From Welwitschia mirabilis (taxonomy: Eukaryota; Gnetophyta; Gnetopsida; Welwitschiales), in the NCBI GenBank assembly GCA_051453625.1, contig JBOZIK010000001.1, forward strand, positions 227,104,039 through 227,151,403: DNA of 47,365 nucleotides. Direction: 5' to 3'. The stretch's first letter is position 1, and each line of letters opens with the position of its first letter. Below, piece by piece: positions 1 through 11,060 of this stretch. The notes under the pieces were generated by a model. The model saw only the letters and a list, made by a program, of their open reading frames with translations, searched no databases and was not told the origin of the DNA. The position numbers were made by a program, and so were the translations under genes.

Positions 1-1658
1 TGGGAAAAGAGCTACTTCTTGGTAAGGGTTGGAATGGTCTTAGGTCATCATATGTTTAGTAATGATATTCAAATGGACTTTGCTAAAGTGGATATCATTA
101 GAAACCTCCCTCCTCCAATCATGTAAAACAAGTTAGATCTTTTCTTGGTCATGCTTGTTTTTATGAAAGATTTATTAAGGACTATGCTAAAGTTTGCAAA
201 CCTCTCCATTTTCTCTTAGGAAAAGACGCTGAATTTGATTGGAATGAGTCTTACTAACATGCTTTTGAAAATCTCAAAGACACGATCACTTCAACATCTA
301 TTGTAGGAGGACCTGATTGGAATAAAGGCTTTGAACTTATATGTGATGCAAGTAATATTGTTGTAGGAGGTGTGTTACGTGAAAAACATGAGAAGGGTTA
401 CAATGTTATTTGTTATATTAGTAAAACCCTTTCAGGAGCCTAACTTAATTATACCACCACTGAAGAAGAAATGGTGGCCATTATCTTTTGTCTTGATAAA
501 CTTTGGTACTATCTTCTTGGTTTTTTTAGTAACGTCTATAATGATCATGCTGCCATTCGATATCTAATGACTAAGAAAGATTTTAGTGCAAAAATTATTA
601 GATGGGTGTTGTTAATACAAGAATTCAACTTAACCATCATTAATAAAGTAGGGAAACATAATTGTGTTGCTGATCATTTATCTAGAATCCCTCATCAACA
701 ACATCCCCTACATTTCTCTCCATACCTTCCTATCCAAAACAATTTTCCAGATGAGCAACTTTTCCCCATTGCACATTTTTATTCCATCTTTTCTAAACAC
801 TCTGCTCTATGGTATGTTGATATTGTCAATTATCTTATTATCTTTAAAACTCTCCAACATGGGACTCACAATCAGACAGAATCTTTTCTTCATGGAATAG
901 GAGACTATGAGTGGCATGAACCCCACTTCTACTAAAAATGTAAAGATCAAATCATGTCCAAATGTGTGGTAGAATGGGAGCAATATAATATCTTTACTCT
1001 TTGTCATTGTGGTGTGTGTGGAGGTTATTTTAGTGGCCAAAAGATTTATATGAAAATCCTTCATGCAGGTTTCTAGTGGCCCACCCTCTTTAAAGATTCA
1101 TTTGACCTTACAAGAAAATGTGATGCTTGTCAACATTTTGGTGGCCTTTCTATATCTCAAGACATGCCCTTTCAACCTCTCTTCGAGTGTGAACCTTTTG
1201 ATTGTTGGGATAAAGACTTTATAGCCCCTCTTACACTATCTTCTTGTAATAAAAATTACATCTTAGTGGTTGTGGATTATGTGGCCAAACGGGTAGAAGC
1301 ATTTCTACAATCACAAATGATGCCAAAACTGTATGTTCTTTCCTTAGATCTAACATTTTCTATAGATTTGGCTTCCCTAGAATCTTGATTAGTGACCAAG
1401 GCACTCATTTTATAAACAAGGTTCTTAGAAAACTCCTTCTCTCTATTGGAATTGAGCATAGAATAGCCAATGCTTATCATCCTGAAACCAATGGTCAACC
1501 TGAAAATGTTAATAAGGAAATACAGACAATGCTTCAAAAACTAATGTCCCAAAATAAGAAGTCTTAGTCTATCAAACTTCATGATGCACTTTAGGTTTAC
1601 CATACTACTTGGTGTAATTCACTTAGTTTTTCCCCTTACGAACTTGTGTATGGTAAAG
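1..1658 (+). pseudogene. Ty3/Gypsy pol fragment: RT end, RNase H, integrase (5' part)
   Basis: Remnant of a plant Ty3/Gypsy polyprotein, cut by the window edge. In order I read the end of reverse transcriptase (about 1-230, ending in a 'LPPP' linker), RNase H (about 260-700, with 'CDASNIVVGGVL' near 340 and a closing 'ADHLSRIP'), an integrase zinc finger (about 1005-1140, 'CDACQ' at its end; the second zinc-binding His of 'CGGHF' is Tyr here) and the integrase core (about 1190-1658). The core keeps Asp in 'WDKDF', Asp in 'SDQGTHF' and Glu in 'GQPENVN', the D-D-E pattern of active integrases. Several in-frame stops (for example after 'PPPI' near 123 and in 'GA*LNY' near 441) and frame changes show it is dead. 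The order RT-RNaseH-IN and the 'KNYILVVVDYV' core look like the Athila/Tat branch, which is inference. It resumes at 2800 after an inserted Copia LTR. Confidence 0.9.
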
Positions 1659-2799
1659 CTTATTGTTGGAAGTGAAGCCAAATCTCTTGATGTTATTTAT
1701 TCCTTTGTAGTTTGACTTTACATATTTTTATATAGTCCCCNNNNNNNNNNNNNNNNNNNNNNNNNNNNNNNNNNNNNNNNNNNNNNNNNNNNNNNNNNNN
1801 NNNNNNNNNNNNNNNNNNNNNNNNNNNNNNNNNNNNNNNNNNNNNNNNNNNNNNNNNNNNNNNNNNNNNNNNNNNNNNNNNNNNNNNNNNNNNNNNNNNN
1901 NNNNNNNNNNNNNNNNNNNNNNNNNNNNNNNNNNNNNNNNNNNNNNNNNNNNNNNNNNNNNNNNNNNNNNNNNNNNNNNNNNNNNNNNNNNNNNNNNNNN
2001 NNNNNNNNNNNNNNNNNNNNNNNNNNNNNNNNNNNNNNNNNNNNNNNNNNNNNNNNNNNNNNNNNNNNNNNNNNNNNNNNNNNNNNNNNNNNNNNNNNNN
2101 NNNNNNNNNNNNNNNNNNNNNNNNNNNNNNNNNNNNNNNNNNNNNNNNNNNNNNNNNNNNNNNNNNNNNNNNNNNNNNNNNNNNNNNNNNNNNNNNNNNN
2201 NNNNNNNNNNNNNNNNNNNNNNNNNNNNNNNNNNNNNNNNNNNNNNNNNNNNNNNNNNNNNNNNNNNNNNNNNNNNNNNNNNNNNNNNNNNNNNNNNNNN
2301 NNNNNNNNNNNNNNNNNNNNNNNNNNNNNNNNNNNNNNNNNNNNNNNNNNNNNNNNNNNNNNNNNNNNNNNNNNNNNNNNNNNNNNNNNNNNNNNNNNNN
2401 NNNNNNNNNNNNNNNNNNNNNNNNNNNNNNNNNNNNNNNNNNNNNNNNNNNNNNNNNNNNNNNNNNNNNNNNNNNNNNNNNNNNNNNNNNNNNNNNNNNN
2501 NNNNNNNNNNNNNNNNNNNNNNNNNNNNNNNNNNNNNNNNNNNNNNNNNNNNNNNNNNNNNNNNNNNNNNNNNNNNNNNNNNNNNNNNNNNNNNNNNNNN
2601 NNNNNNNNNNNNNNNNNNNNNNNNNNNNNNNATCAGATTGGCTATTGAGGACGGCTTGTGTCCTTGTTCTTTTCTTCATTCTAATAGAGAGCTCTGCATT
2701 GCTTTCGTAGTTTTTCCCCACATTGGGGTTTTCCATGTAAATATGGTGTGTTGATGTTTGCATTTTCCTTTTGCTCTGCTGCATTTTTCTAATACTTAT
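1659..2799 (+). mobile_element. Copia LTR insertion (LTR 1664-2794) with 5-bp target duplication CTTAT
   Basis: The LTR starts TGTTGG at 1664 and ends TTCTAATA at 2794. It is bounded by CTTAT at 1659-1663 and again at 2795-2799. Its right part (2632-2794: a 'GGCTATTGAGGACGGCTTG' stretch, then TTTTTCCCCACATTGGGG, then a pyrimidine-rich end) matches the right end of the Tork-like LTR at 31261-31626, and its left end matches the left end of that LTR. Removing the LTR and one CTTAT rejoins the integrase reading frame of the host Gypsy element across the site. A run of 891 N (1741-2631) sits inside. The related intact LTR is 366 bp, so only about 126 bp should be missing if this is a solo LTR. A full element reduced to a gap is the alternative. 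Confidence 0.85.
1741..2631. other. assembly gap (891 N)
   Basis: Run of N inside the inserted Copia LTR. By comparison with the related 366-bp LTR at 31261 the true missing length may be far smaller, unless a whole element is hidden here. Confidence 1.
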
Positions 2800-3205
2800 G
2801 TTCCTCCTATTGATGTATGCTATAATTCCTGTAAAACCATTAATTAACTTAATGTCATGGATTTTGATGCTAATCTTCAACATAGACTAGTCCAACTTCA
2901 ACATCTCTATGAGAAACGAAATCATGCTATTCATAGACAACTCATCCAAAAGCTCAAGCAAAATTTTACAATGACCAAAAGCTTATTCCTAATTCTTTTC
3001 AACTTGGTTAGCTGGTTTTATTACTCAATACTCGAGTGCATCTTCTTCATAATAACTTGACCTTTAAATGGCTAGGCCCTTGAGAATGATTGAAGTTATA
3101 TCAATCACCGGATGATTACTATTATACCGTGGATATGATTGAAGCAATTGACTTAGATGATCTTCTTACCCGAGAGGGACATCTTCCCTTTAGCATTGTC
3201 TAAAT
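2795..3205 (+). pseudogene. Ty3/Gypsy integrase C-terminal part (3' of the nested LTR)
   Basis: Continuation of the Gypsy integrase after the Copia insertion. From 2800 the frame reads 'VPPIDV', the usual start of the post-core segment. A basic helix follows with 'LVQLQHLYEKRNHAI' and 'QKLKQ' (about 2885-2965). After a frame change comes the C-terminal fold beginning 'LTFKWLGP' near 3058-3080 and a short 'LTREGHLPF' stretch near 3168. This is the order of the Gypsy integrase C-terminal domain, which binds DNA. Frame changes and stops show that it is inactive. The end near 3205 is set by the loss of recognisable integrase sequence. Confidence 0.8.
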
Positions 3206-4652
3206 AGTTTCTTAGCAAGATTCTTTAGTTGAGTTATTTCACTGTTTGATCATTTACTAACTGGGTTTTGTGTTAGATTTCATATAAATTTTCATGAAAG
3301 TAGTTCTTTGCTTTGGGAGTTCAGAATGATGAAGATTGGATTTCAGCCAATCTAAGATGTTGCAATGTCTATGAACTTAAAGGTCTATGATAACTTCTAC
3401 TTGAGTACTAGTTATGTCAAATAAGATGCTAATTTGCAACTTTGTACTTAATTAATTTATTATTTCAATGTTCAATCAATGTTTCAAAAAGGAGAATCAT
3501 AGTCTGTTCTTTCACACCCCCCTCCCACCCAGCAGAAGAAGAAGAAGAAGAAGAAGAAGAAGAAGAAGAAGAAAGAAATGTCCAAACAAATTCCATGATG
3601 TCCTACCGCAAACATCGAAGGTAAATTTTCCTGAAAACTACCTTTGGCAGTATTATATGGTGGCTGTGGGAACTCCAACAAAGAGCTAATTGGCCATGAT
3701 CTAGTTTCAACTTGTGGGTCCCTACTCTTTTGGCAGTGGTTGCACTCCCCTCATTATGATGAATGGTGTTTTTTAACACCTTATTAACTTGATTCCCATA
3801 ATTCTAGAGCCATAACTCCATAGGCATGATAAACATATTGATCATTGAATGATATGTTAGCAAAGTTTCATTGTTTCATTAGTGAATGATTGGATTGATC
3901 TTAGTCCTGACATTGTATTAGTACTTTACAGAAGAATCATTTGATATTGCTGAAATCATTTCCCTATTGGATGAAGCTTATTGTGGTTTGGCACCGAATC
4001 ATGCATCTTTACTATCAAGCAATTTTGTGATGAATACCATTGAGTCTGGTTAGGTTAGTATTTATGGTAAAGTAGTTAAATCTTCTTTATATATCTCTAT
4101 GTCCGTTTGTATTTTTCATCTTCTTGAGTGTTTTTACTTGAATGTATCCAAGCCATTTTCACATGTTCCTCTCATCTTAATAGGATAGATAGCTTTTTAG
4201 CTTTTCATTATTTCTAGTTCTTTGGCCTTTTTTTGCCATATTCTTGCTTTCATTTTTTACCATCAGTTTCTTCTCCATCTTACTTTTTACCTCATTAAGT
4301 GTGCTCACATTAATGTTTCTTTTTATTTTCTGGTTGCATTTTTCTACTTTGTTTTTACTTGTTATTTTATATATCTTGATGCTTTTAGCTTGTTCCTTTT
4401 AATCATCACATGTAAACTCTATTAAAATTTAGGACAAATTTATCTACTTCATGGGGAGGAATTTTTGGAATCTTTGCTTTGATTAGAATAAAATTGTATA
4501 AACCGAAACCATAATTTTAGATTTGATGTTTATCTTTCTCTTTGTTTGACAAAATGTAAGATCATTTATACTTGAGTGCCATTTCTTATGTGCTTTCCAA
4601 ATTGCCTACTTCTATTCTTTTCCATTGTCTTTGTCAGAGACTCACAAACACT
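3206..4652 (+). other. Gypsy spacer between integrase and 3' LTR
   Basis: About 1.4 kb inside the Gypsy element without a recognisable domain. Athila and Tat elements carry extra sequence here (an env-like frame or a spacer), but I see no continuous frame that would support an envelope protein. It contains the GAA microsatellite listed separately. A stretch at about 3650-3740 ('gtgggaactccaac' and following) is unremarkable. Confidence 0.6.
3535..3573 (+). repeat. (GAA)13 microsatellite
   Basis: Thirteen consecutive GAA units after a C-rich stretch (cccccctcccaccc). It lies in the Gypsy spacer. The acidic, basic and Phe-rich readings of this run in different frames are artefacts of the repeat. 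Confidence 0.97.
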
Positions 4653-4665
4653 TAGTGGGGGGCTA
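4653..4665 (+). promoter_or_regulatory. polypurine tract of the Gypsy element
   Basis: TAGTGGGGGGCTA directly before a TGTTGTGAGGCC LTR start. The G-rich run next to an LTR is where plus-strand DNA synthesis is primed in LTR retrotransposons. Its position after the integrase fits the plus orientation of the element. Confidence 0.75.
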
Positions 4666-4909
4666 TGTTGTGAGGCCAATTTGGCCTATTTGTTGGTGTT
4701 ATTGGAGTGTAATTGCAGATATATTTAATAGGTTTCCAAGCAAATCGGAAAGAATTTGAAGCTCAATCAGGATGATCACATGAAACATCAAATTTGAAGA
4801 TTATGAACTTTTTCTTGACATATTCCAAGCTCCCTAACTTATCCAGAGCATTATGAATCTATTTCAAAATGATGGTTGATGATTAGGAGGGTTGGAAAAT
4901 GAAAAAGAG

Positions 4910-5440
4910 AGTGTCATCCACCTGGTCATCTGGACGACACTCAAGGCGACGACCATCAAGATCAATAAATAGAGAATCACGTTTCTACTGATAGTCATCC
5001 ACCATGTTGTTTGGGCGATACTCAAGTGGATGACTACGATTATCAAGCCAAATCAGATTTTGAAGATGGCCTTGGAAGATGCTAGAGTATACCATCAAAA
5101 ACAACTCTTTTGGAAGACATAGGAATGTGTCAAGTCACTCAGAAGCCATGATCAAGTTTAGGAGAATGCCCGATCTTAATCAGTGTACTTGAGAAGGATG
5201 AACAAAGACTAATTTGAGAAGGAGAAAGCTTCATACGCCTAGACAAAAGCTAATTACAACCAAAGGAAGCAGANNNNNNNNNNNNNNNNNNNNNNNNNNN
5301 NNNNNNNNNNNNNNNNNNNCCAAGATGACTAGCAGGAATAGGAGAAACAGAGATCACAAACTTCACAACTAATAGTCGCCCACCTAGTCATCTGGACGAC
5401 ACCCAGGACGACCCCAGAAGGATGACACTCAATCGTCACT
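4910..5440 (+). repeat. GTCATC/GGACGAC word array in the Gypsy LTR
   Basis: Three imperfect copies of a block with the words GTCATCCACC, TGGTCATCTGGACGACAC and a following GACGACC or GGATGAC. Copy 1 is at about 4912-4955, copy 2 (more diverged, 'gtcatccaccatgttgtttg') at about 4993-5042, and copy 3 at about 5368-5440. GTCATC and GATGAC are reverse complements, so the words can pair with each other. The array lies just upstream of the TATA-like site at 5506. Confidence 0.7.
5274..5319. other. assembly gap (46 N)
   Basis: Small sized gap within the Gypsy 3' LTR. Confidence 1.
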
Positions 5441-5723
5441 AAGATGGCATGTGAAGCTCCTACTCTGTTACTATTTCTTGGCAACCCTAACTGTCAACCC
5501 AAAGCCATAAATAACCCCTTTAGGTTCCTCATTTCTCATCTTTGATGCATCTAAATTGCTTGTGACATTGAAGCATCTTGGGCAAGGGATCCATCCTACT
5601 TGTAGAGAAGGGCATTTCGTAGTGTTGGGCATTTTGATTAATAAAGATATTAATTGAAGTGTTCTTTCAGATTACTCTCTGATCTTACTTATAGTTTATG
5701 TTCATTGCATTTACGTGATAGTT

Positions 5724-6619
5724 NNNNNNNNNNNNNNNNNNNNNNNNNNNNNNNNNNNNNNNNNNNNNNNNNNNNNNNNNNNNNNNNNNNNNNNNNNNNN
5801 NNNNNNNNNNNNNNNNNNNNNNNNNNNNNNNNNNNNNNNNNNNNNNNNNNNNNNNNNNNNNNNNNNNNNNNNNNNNNNNNNNNNNNNNNNNNNNNNNNNN
5901 NNNNNNNNNNNNNNNNNNNNNNNNNNNNNNNNNNNNNNNNNNNNNNNNNNNNNNNNNNNNNNNNNNNNNNNNNNNNNNNNNNNNNNNNNNNNNNNNNNNN
6001 NNNNNNNNNNNNNNNNNNNNNNNNNNNNNNNNNNNNNNNNNNNNNNNNNNNNNNNNNNNNNNNNNNNNNNNNNNNNNNNNNNNNNNNNNNNNNNNNNNNN
6101 NNNNNNNNNNNNNNNNNNNNNNNNNNNNNNNNNNNNNNNNNNNNNNNNNNNNNNNNNNNNNNNNNNNNNNNNNNNNNNNNNNNNNNNNNNNNNNNNNNNN
6201 NNNNNNNNNNNNNNNNNNNNNNNNNNNNNNNNNNNNNNNNNNNNNNNNNNNNNNNNNNNNNNNNNNNNNNNNNNNNNNNNNNNNNNNNNNNNNNNNNNNN
6301 NNNNNNNNNNNNNNNNNNNNNNNNNNNNNNNNNNNNNNNNNNNNNNNNNNNNNNNNNNNNNNNNNNNNNNNNNNNNNNNNNNNNNNNNNNNNNNNNNNNN
6401 NNNNNNNNNNNNNNNNNNNNNNNNNNNNNNNNNNNNNNNNNNNNNNNNNNNNNNNNNNNNNNNNNNNNNNNNNNNNNNNNNNNNNNNNNNNNNNNNNNNN
6501 NNNNNNNNNNNNNNNNNNNNNNNNNNNNNNNNNNNNNNNNNNNNNNNNNNNNNNNNNNNNNNNNNNNNNNNNNNNNNNNNNNNNNNNNNNNNNNNNNNNN
6601 NNNNNNNNNNNNNNNNNNN
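5724..6619. other. assembly gap (896 N)
   Basis: Hides the right end of the Gypsy LTR and most of the truncated tandem copy that lies left of LTR A of the minus-strand element. Confidence 1.
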
Positions 6620-6824
6620 ATCAATTATTATCATCCTTGGCTGCCATTTTGACCTGATTTTGTGATATCACTTGAACTTGGATCTTGTCATTGTGTTTAG
6701 CTTCACTAGGTAACATGGTCTATTTTCCCTAGGTGAAGCAAAATCTGATGAGGTTTAGGCCCATTCTGTTAGAATTTGGAACAAGTATTCTCTGACACCA
6801 TGTTGGAAATAAATGTTGACACCA
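6620..6824 (-). mobile_element. 5' internal end of a second, truncated minus-strand element next to LTR A
   Basis: Read on the minus strand this is internal sequence starting at LTR A with a primer-binding-like TGGTGTCAGAG (complement at 6790-6800). It resembles the sequence at the equivalent place beside LTR B (11015-11060): both read 'TAGA.TTT..AACA.GTAT' and then 'TGA.ACCA' on the plus strand. A 24-bp direct duplication (unit TTGGAAATAAATG plus TGACACCATG) covers 6793-6840, so the LTR edge is duplicated. The presence of internal sequence on this side means LTR A is flanked by element DNA on both sides. Confidence 0.6.
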
Positions 6825-7185
6825 TGTTGGAAATAAATGCGGAATTCTACTTTGTTTCTTGAGTCACAGAGCAAATGGTAAAGGAACCAAACTTTTAATA
6901 TATTCCAAATATGACTTGATAATTAATAATTAAGAATTAAACATTATTACAAATAGTTATTTTTAGGTAGGTGGTTCATGAATGGACCACATGCCTAAGA
7001 GTTGGACTTAGGCTTTTGCAACTTCAAGTGTTTTGGCACACTTTGTTTGACTTAATGAGTTGTTTCTTGTTTTTTCTACTCTAATGGGAAGGATTACATT
7101 TTTCGGTTGTGGAATGAAACATGCCATCTTCTGTTTAGTTAACCAAGTTAACAACTGCTAAGTTAATTTAGTTAACGTGCTAACA
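6825..7185 (-). mobile_element. LTR A (shared LTR of the minus-strand element)
   Basis: On the minus strand it starts TGTTAGCACG (7185 downward) and ends in TTTCCAACA (6825). It matches LTR B at 11061-11419 along its length, for example TAGGTAGGTGGTTCAT, 'aatatatt' and 'GTTTCTTGTTTTTTC'. By eye roughly one base in five differs, so the pair is old. A polypurine tract lies at 7186-7196 on its right (minus-strand TTGAAGGGGAA), making it the 3' LTR of the internal region 7186-11050. The left side also carries a PBS-like site. Confidence 0.75.
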
Positions 7186-7196
7186 TTCCCCTTCAA
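7186..7196 (-). promoter_or_regulatory. polypurine tract of the minus-strand element
   Basis: Minus strand TTGAAGGGGAA immediately before the TGTTAGCACG start of LTR A. It defines LTR A as a 3' LTR and the element as minus-oriented. Confidence 0.7.
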
Positions 7197-7265
7197 TTTT
7201 AACTTGGTTTCACTTAGGCTTATTTTGGATCTTTGGATTCATCTTGAATTAGTTTGTGACCTCCT

Positions 7266-7377
7266 TTAATTTTGATTTGTCTTTCTTCACTATATTCATT
7301 GTCTTCAAAACCATTTCGCTCTTAATTTTGATTTGTCTTTCTTCACTATATTCATCGTCTTCAAAACCATTTCGCTC
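7266..7377. repeat. two tandem copies of a 56-bp unit
   Basis: 7266-7321 and 7322-7377 are almost identical (attcattgtc versus attcatcgtc). They lie inside the internal region of the minus-strand element, between the unknown reading frame and the polypurine tract. This is a local duplication. Confidence 0.95.
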
Positions 7378-7889
7378 TTAGGTTTTATTTTAGGAATTAG
7401 TAGAACAATAACATTTAAAACTTATTGCTTGGAGGTTTTTTTTTTTTTTTTTTGAGGTACCTTTTTTCTTAAGGTATTTTATTTAGTGGCTAGTCATTTT
7501 GTTACTTCATGTTACTTCAATACTTTTAGCTCGAGTTTGTTTCGTCTAAACTAGCAAATGATTTCTTTGGTAATCAGTATTGTTTCCTTCTAAAACATAA
7601 CTTTGTATTTCAAGTATTTGTTTCGTGTTAGGGTGGGTTTCATCCCTTCGATGAAGTTATTAAACACAAACACAAATACTTCATACAACTTCATCGTTTT
7701 CATTGCTTTAGCAAAAAGGAGAATATTGACAAGGCAAAACATTTGTTGTTCACTAGTACAGCAAAGTTACACAAGATTTAAAGAATCTTTCAACTTTGGT
7801 TTTTGTGTCTTTGCTTTTGATGTCTTTGGCGGCTTCTTTAGTGGTTATATTCTCTGGTTGGTTTAGTCACTATGGTCTGAGAGATATTG

Positions 7890-9777
7890 CTTGTTTAGGA
7901 ACTTGGCTTGATCTTTGGCAAAGCTCTTCTAGTTTTGTGCTTTGTTAGGAGCTTTTGCTTTTTCATCCAGATCCTGCAAAATTTGCAATCTCTCCCTTTT
8001 GAGTTAAGCAACCTAAGCTCGTGCTTCATGATGGTGCTTTTGTAATGTTTTTTTTTGCCTAATATCTTTGCTAGTTCTACCTTATGCTATTTATGCACAT
8101 CATTCACTTTTGTTCTACATTTTTCAAGAGTTTGAAGGATTTCATTTGAAATTCTTCTCTTTCCTTCTTGGTGTTAGTTATTTCTCTTCAACTTTTGTTT
8201 TGGTGCTAAAGAGTTGCTATATTGCCTTTTGTAGTTTTGTCTTACCAATCTCTTTTATTTTTACCATTTTAAGTCCATAGGCATAGTACAAAATTATATT
8301 ATTTTTGGCTAATTCTTCTTTGTCAAGATCTTCTATCTAAGAATGAGCTAATTCTTGCAATGCTTCCATGTCTTTGTTTTCCAAGTATGTTTCAGCTGCT
8401 TCGGTGTAGATTACTAGAATTTTAGCAAACTTTTGGGGAATAGGTCTGGCAACGATATTGGTAAAATAATTGCAAGTATAATATCCATATTTTGCTTCTT
8501 CTAACAAAAGCTGCATGCTGATCTAGAGTGCGTTTTGGTTGGGCATAGCAGTAGGGATTGTCATTAGAAGTGGAAAGGACTTTGTGTTGTACTTTGCATC
8601 ATTCTATGTTTGTATTTCTTCTGTTGGATGCTTCTCCTTGACAACAGGTGTAAGAGTAGTTGTTCTGGTGAGTTGTCTTGTCCAAACATGCTCTTCATGC
8701 TATGTGGGAGATTTTGGCACATCAAAAATTGGTGCTTATCCACCACCTAATAAAACAATGCGCTCTGTGGAAGGTGACAAAGCATGCTCTGCAGTCCTCT
8801 CTTTAGTCTTTGTCACAATGGTCTTGTCTTTTTCCTAAGAGGAAGTTGTATTATATACTAATCAATTAAGGTCTTTGATAGACCCTTCAACAAAGCAAAA
8901 ACCTTGCCTATAATATTCTTAAGCAGTTTGGAGCCTGGAATCAAGTTCCTTGGAGCAAGCAAAATTGGAATTGTGGTCCATGCCCTATATGCGTTGTAGC
9001 ATTCTTCGAGCATGGTTAGTTTGAGCAAAATTGCTACATATTGTAGCATTATTCCGAGGTAAAATGGTGCTTTCTTGTTAAATTCAATCCAATCTTTTAA
9101 ATTCTAGAGATGTCCATTAAGATCTTTATGAATGAACAAATCAAACAAAATGAATTTCCCCTTGGTAAAGGCATGATGGAACCAGTATAGTTTCTGCCAC
9201 GAAATGACGTTGTCTTTGCCCGAGACATGATTCAGACCACAAGCAATTCAATGTCCTTTGTATATTGGAGAATAATTTGGGATGTACACTATCCATTTGC
9301 ACTGATAATAGACCTATTTCGGAAATTTGTCATGGAATATGTAGCGATCATCCTTCTTTTTGTATGGTAGTTTCATTTATGTATTATTGGGTTCTCTATT
9401 GCTCGGCGTTTGGTTAAAGCTTTTGAGAAGAAGATGAAATAGTTTTGGTGTTAACTTGTATCTTTCAAAACAAAAGTCTTTTTGGATAATGATTGATTCA
9501 TCGAAGTATGCGCTAAGCCAAAATAACAGATGGATTTTTGCGAGTTCATCTAGTATAACAATATGACAGAGATGGTCAAGGCCAATGTGTTTGGCCTTCT
9601 CTATGTTCTTAGGTGACACTAAAACATGAGGTATACTAAGTACATTGTGTTTAGCAAATCTAATGCTTGGCAAACTATGGATTTTATCCAACACCTCTTC
9701 TACATTAGCATAAACGTTGCCTGGCTTGAAATTATCTAAATGCTATTTTTTCTAAGGTATTGTTAGGTGCAAAGCTA
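7890..9777 (-). pseudogene. decayed ORF of unknown family inside a pol-less LTR element
   Basis: I do not recognise this protein. On the minus strand one frame runs from about 9777 to about 8850. It begins around 'NFKPGNVYANVEEVLDK', passes 'HHAFTKGKFILFDLFIHKDL' near 9150, and ends near 'LLKGLSKTLID'. It is interrupted only by isolated stops (9377 TAA and a few TAG/TGA). After a frame change near 8850 a second frame continues to about 7890. That part has a Pro/Thr-rich stretch ('RTTTLTPVVKEK') and a Glu/Lys/Leu-rich, coiled-coil-like part ('ETYLENKDMEALQELAHS'). Together this is about 600 codons with far fewer stops than chance in AT-rich DNA. No reverse transcriptase, integrase, protease DSG or CCHC motif is visible. 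It lies between LTR B/PBS and LTR A/PPT, so it is cargo or a gag-like gene of a non-autonomous element. Confidence 0.6.
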
Positions 9778-11050
9778 CTACCAGTTTCAATGACAAAATG
9801 GTGTAAAAATCAGACAAGAAGGAAGAATGGGAACAAAAATACAAAGCGTAGCATCATTGTACATTGAATGCAAGAAAATAATAGCAAGTATTAGAAGACT
9901 TCCTTGTAGGGACGCTAGAGAAATGTTGAGAGGATGCAAGAATACATGGGCACATTAAGCTTGCAAATTCTTCAGCGGGAAAAGGTCAAAGATGAGCTCC
10001 ACAACTTCTTCAGCCAGAAAGGGTAAAATGAAGCTTAATGTTTTGGCCTTTTATAGATTTACTACATGGATTTCCAACAAATTTGAAAATTTCATTTGAT
10101 TTAGCTCTTATTCTATTTGAGAGGCTATTTATTATCAAATCCGACATAGCATGCTATTTTGATTTTGAAAAATGTACTTCGTTAGTAGACCTCCATCTTA
10201 CTTGTTAAGGGAAAACATACATGAGATGACATCAATATTGTTTCATTAACAGTGGTTCGGGAAATAAGGAGGAAGAAAGCAGGTCTTTGTATTTTGTCAT
10301 GGAGGAAAACATGACTTCTTATTCTGTCTTGGCCTTTAGACATAACACTTTGGTGGTTGATGAACATTGCCGTTGTTGAACAGGAACAACATGGCATTAG
10401 CAATGGTCTCGACTTTCTAGTTTCGAAGCTTCGTCACTAAATGTTTTAGCATATGCTTACATGCCTGTCAGTTTGAGTGGTGTGCCGCTCCAGAATGTGA
10501 CTGTAGTGCTTGGGCTACCATATAGAATTTGTTCTTATTCTTTGATGCTTTGTAAAACTTTGGTATTTTGTATCTAGACAACTCTTTCTCGATCTTGTTG
10601 ATCTTGTCTCAATGCTTCTAATTATCCCTTTAGCTTTGTCAATTAGGATTGCAGGGCATTGCTCTTCAATGCAGCAAATTTTTAATTTTCGTGGAACACA
10701 AATTGCAAAACACTATAAGAATTGATTTTTCTTGGGATTCGCTACTTTGGTTTCTGCATTTTCTAAAACTTTGGCACCAGGTGAAAATAATCTCACTTCC
10801 TTCCTTCCTATACCTTTTCAATATTAGATGAATCGATATCAACTTAAACCATAGATTTCATTATAACTAACATTGGTTACTGTTTAGTTAACGAAATAAA
10901 TGGAATTGTTTCACTTCGCTAATAGTCACAATTCCATGTTGCAACTCTTCTTTTAGAGCGTTGTTAAGGAACTTCACTTTTGCTATCACTTATGTTATTA
11001 GGACAAAACCATAAGCTCTAATACCATCTTAGATTTTAAAACATGTATCG
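9778..11050 (-). other. 5' untranslated-like part of the minus-strand element
   Basis: About 1.25 kb between the PBS beside LTR B and the start of the unknown frame. I see no convincing frame; short open stretches here are not supported by composition or motifs. A second PBS-like sequence (minus TGGTATTAGAGC, at 11015-11026) lies about 30 bp inside the first, suggesting a small duplication at the leader. Confidence 0.5.
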
Positions 11051-11051
11051 T

Positions 11052-11060
11052 TTGATACCA
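11052..11060 (-). promoter_or_regulatory. primer-binding site next to LTR B
   Basis: Minus strand reads ...CCAACA then TGGTATCAA, the start of the plant Copia-type PBS (TGGTATCAGAGC, initiator tRNA-Met) with changes. It lies directly inside LTR B. Confidence 0.6.

Larger units (their letters stand above)
4666..5723 (+). mobile_element. 3' LTR of the Gypsy element (right end lost in gap)
   Basis: Begins TGTTGTGAGGCCAATTTGG right after the polypurine tract. The middle holds three copies of a word array built on GTCATC...GGACGAC (4910-4945, about 4990-5045 and 5370-5440). A TATA-like CATAAATA lies at 5506-5513, followed by C/T-rich sequence as in a U3-R junction. The end of the LTR is not visible because 5724-6619 is N. 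There is a second small gap at 5274-5319. Confidence 0.75.

Noticed and set aside
3442-3689. Open frames with poly-Glu, poly-Arg or poly-Phe
   Set aside because: They are all readings of the GAA microsatellite.
5654-6665. Long open frames across runs of N (also at 1693-2883, 11281-11865, 12113-13041, 32862-34120)
   Set aside because: Made of N; only the few real flanking codons exist.
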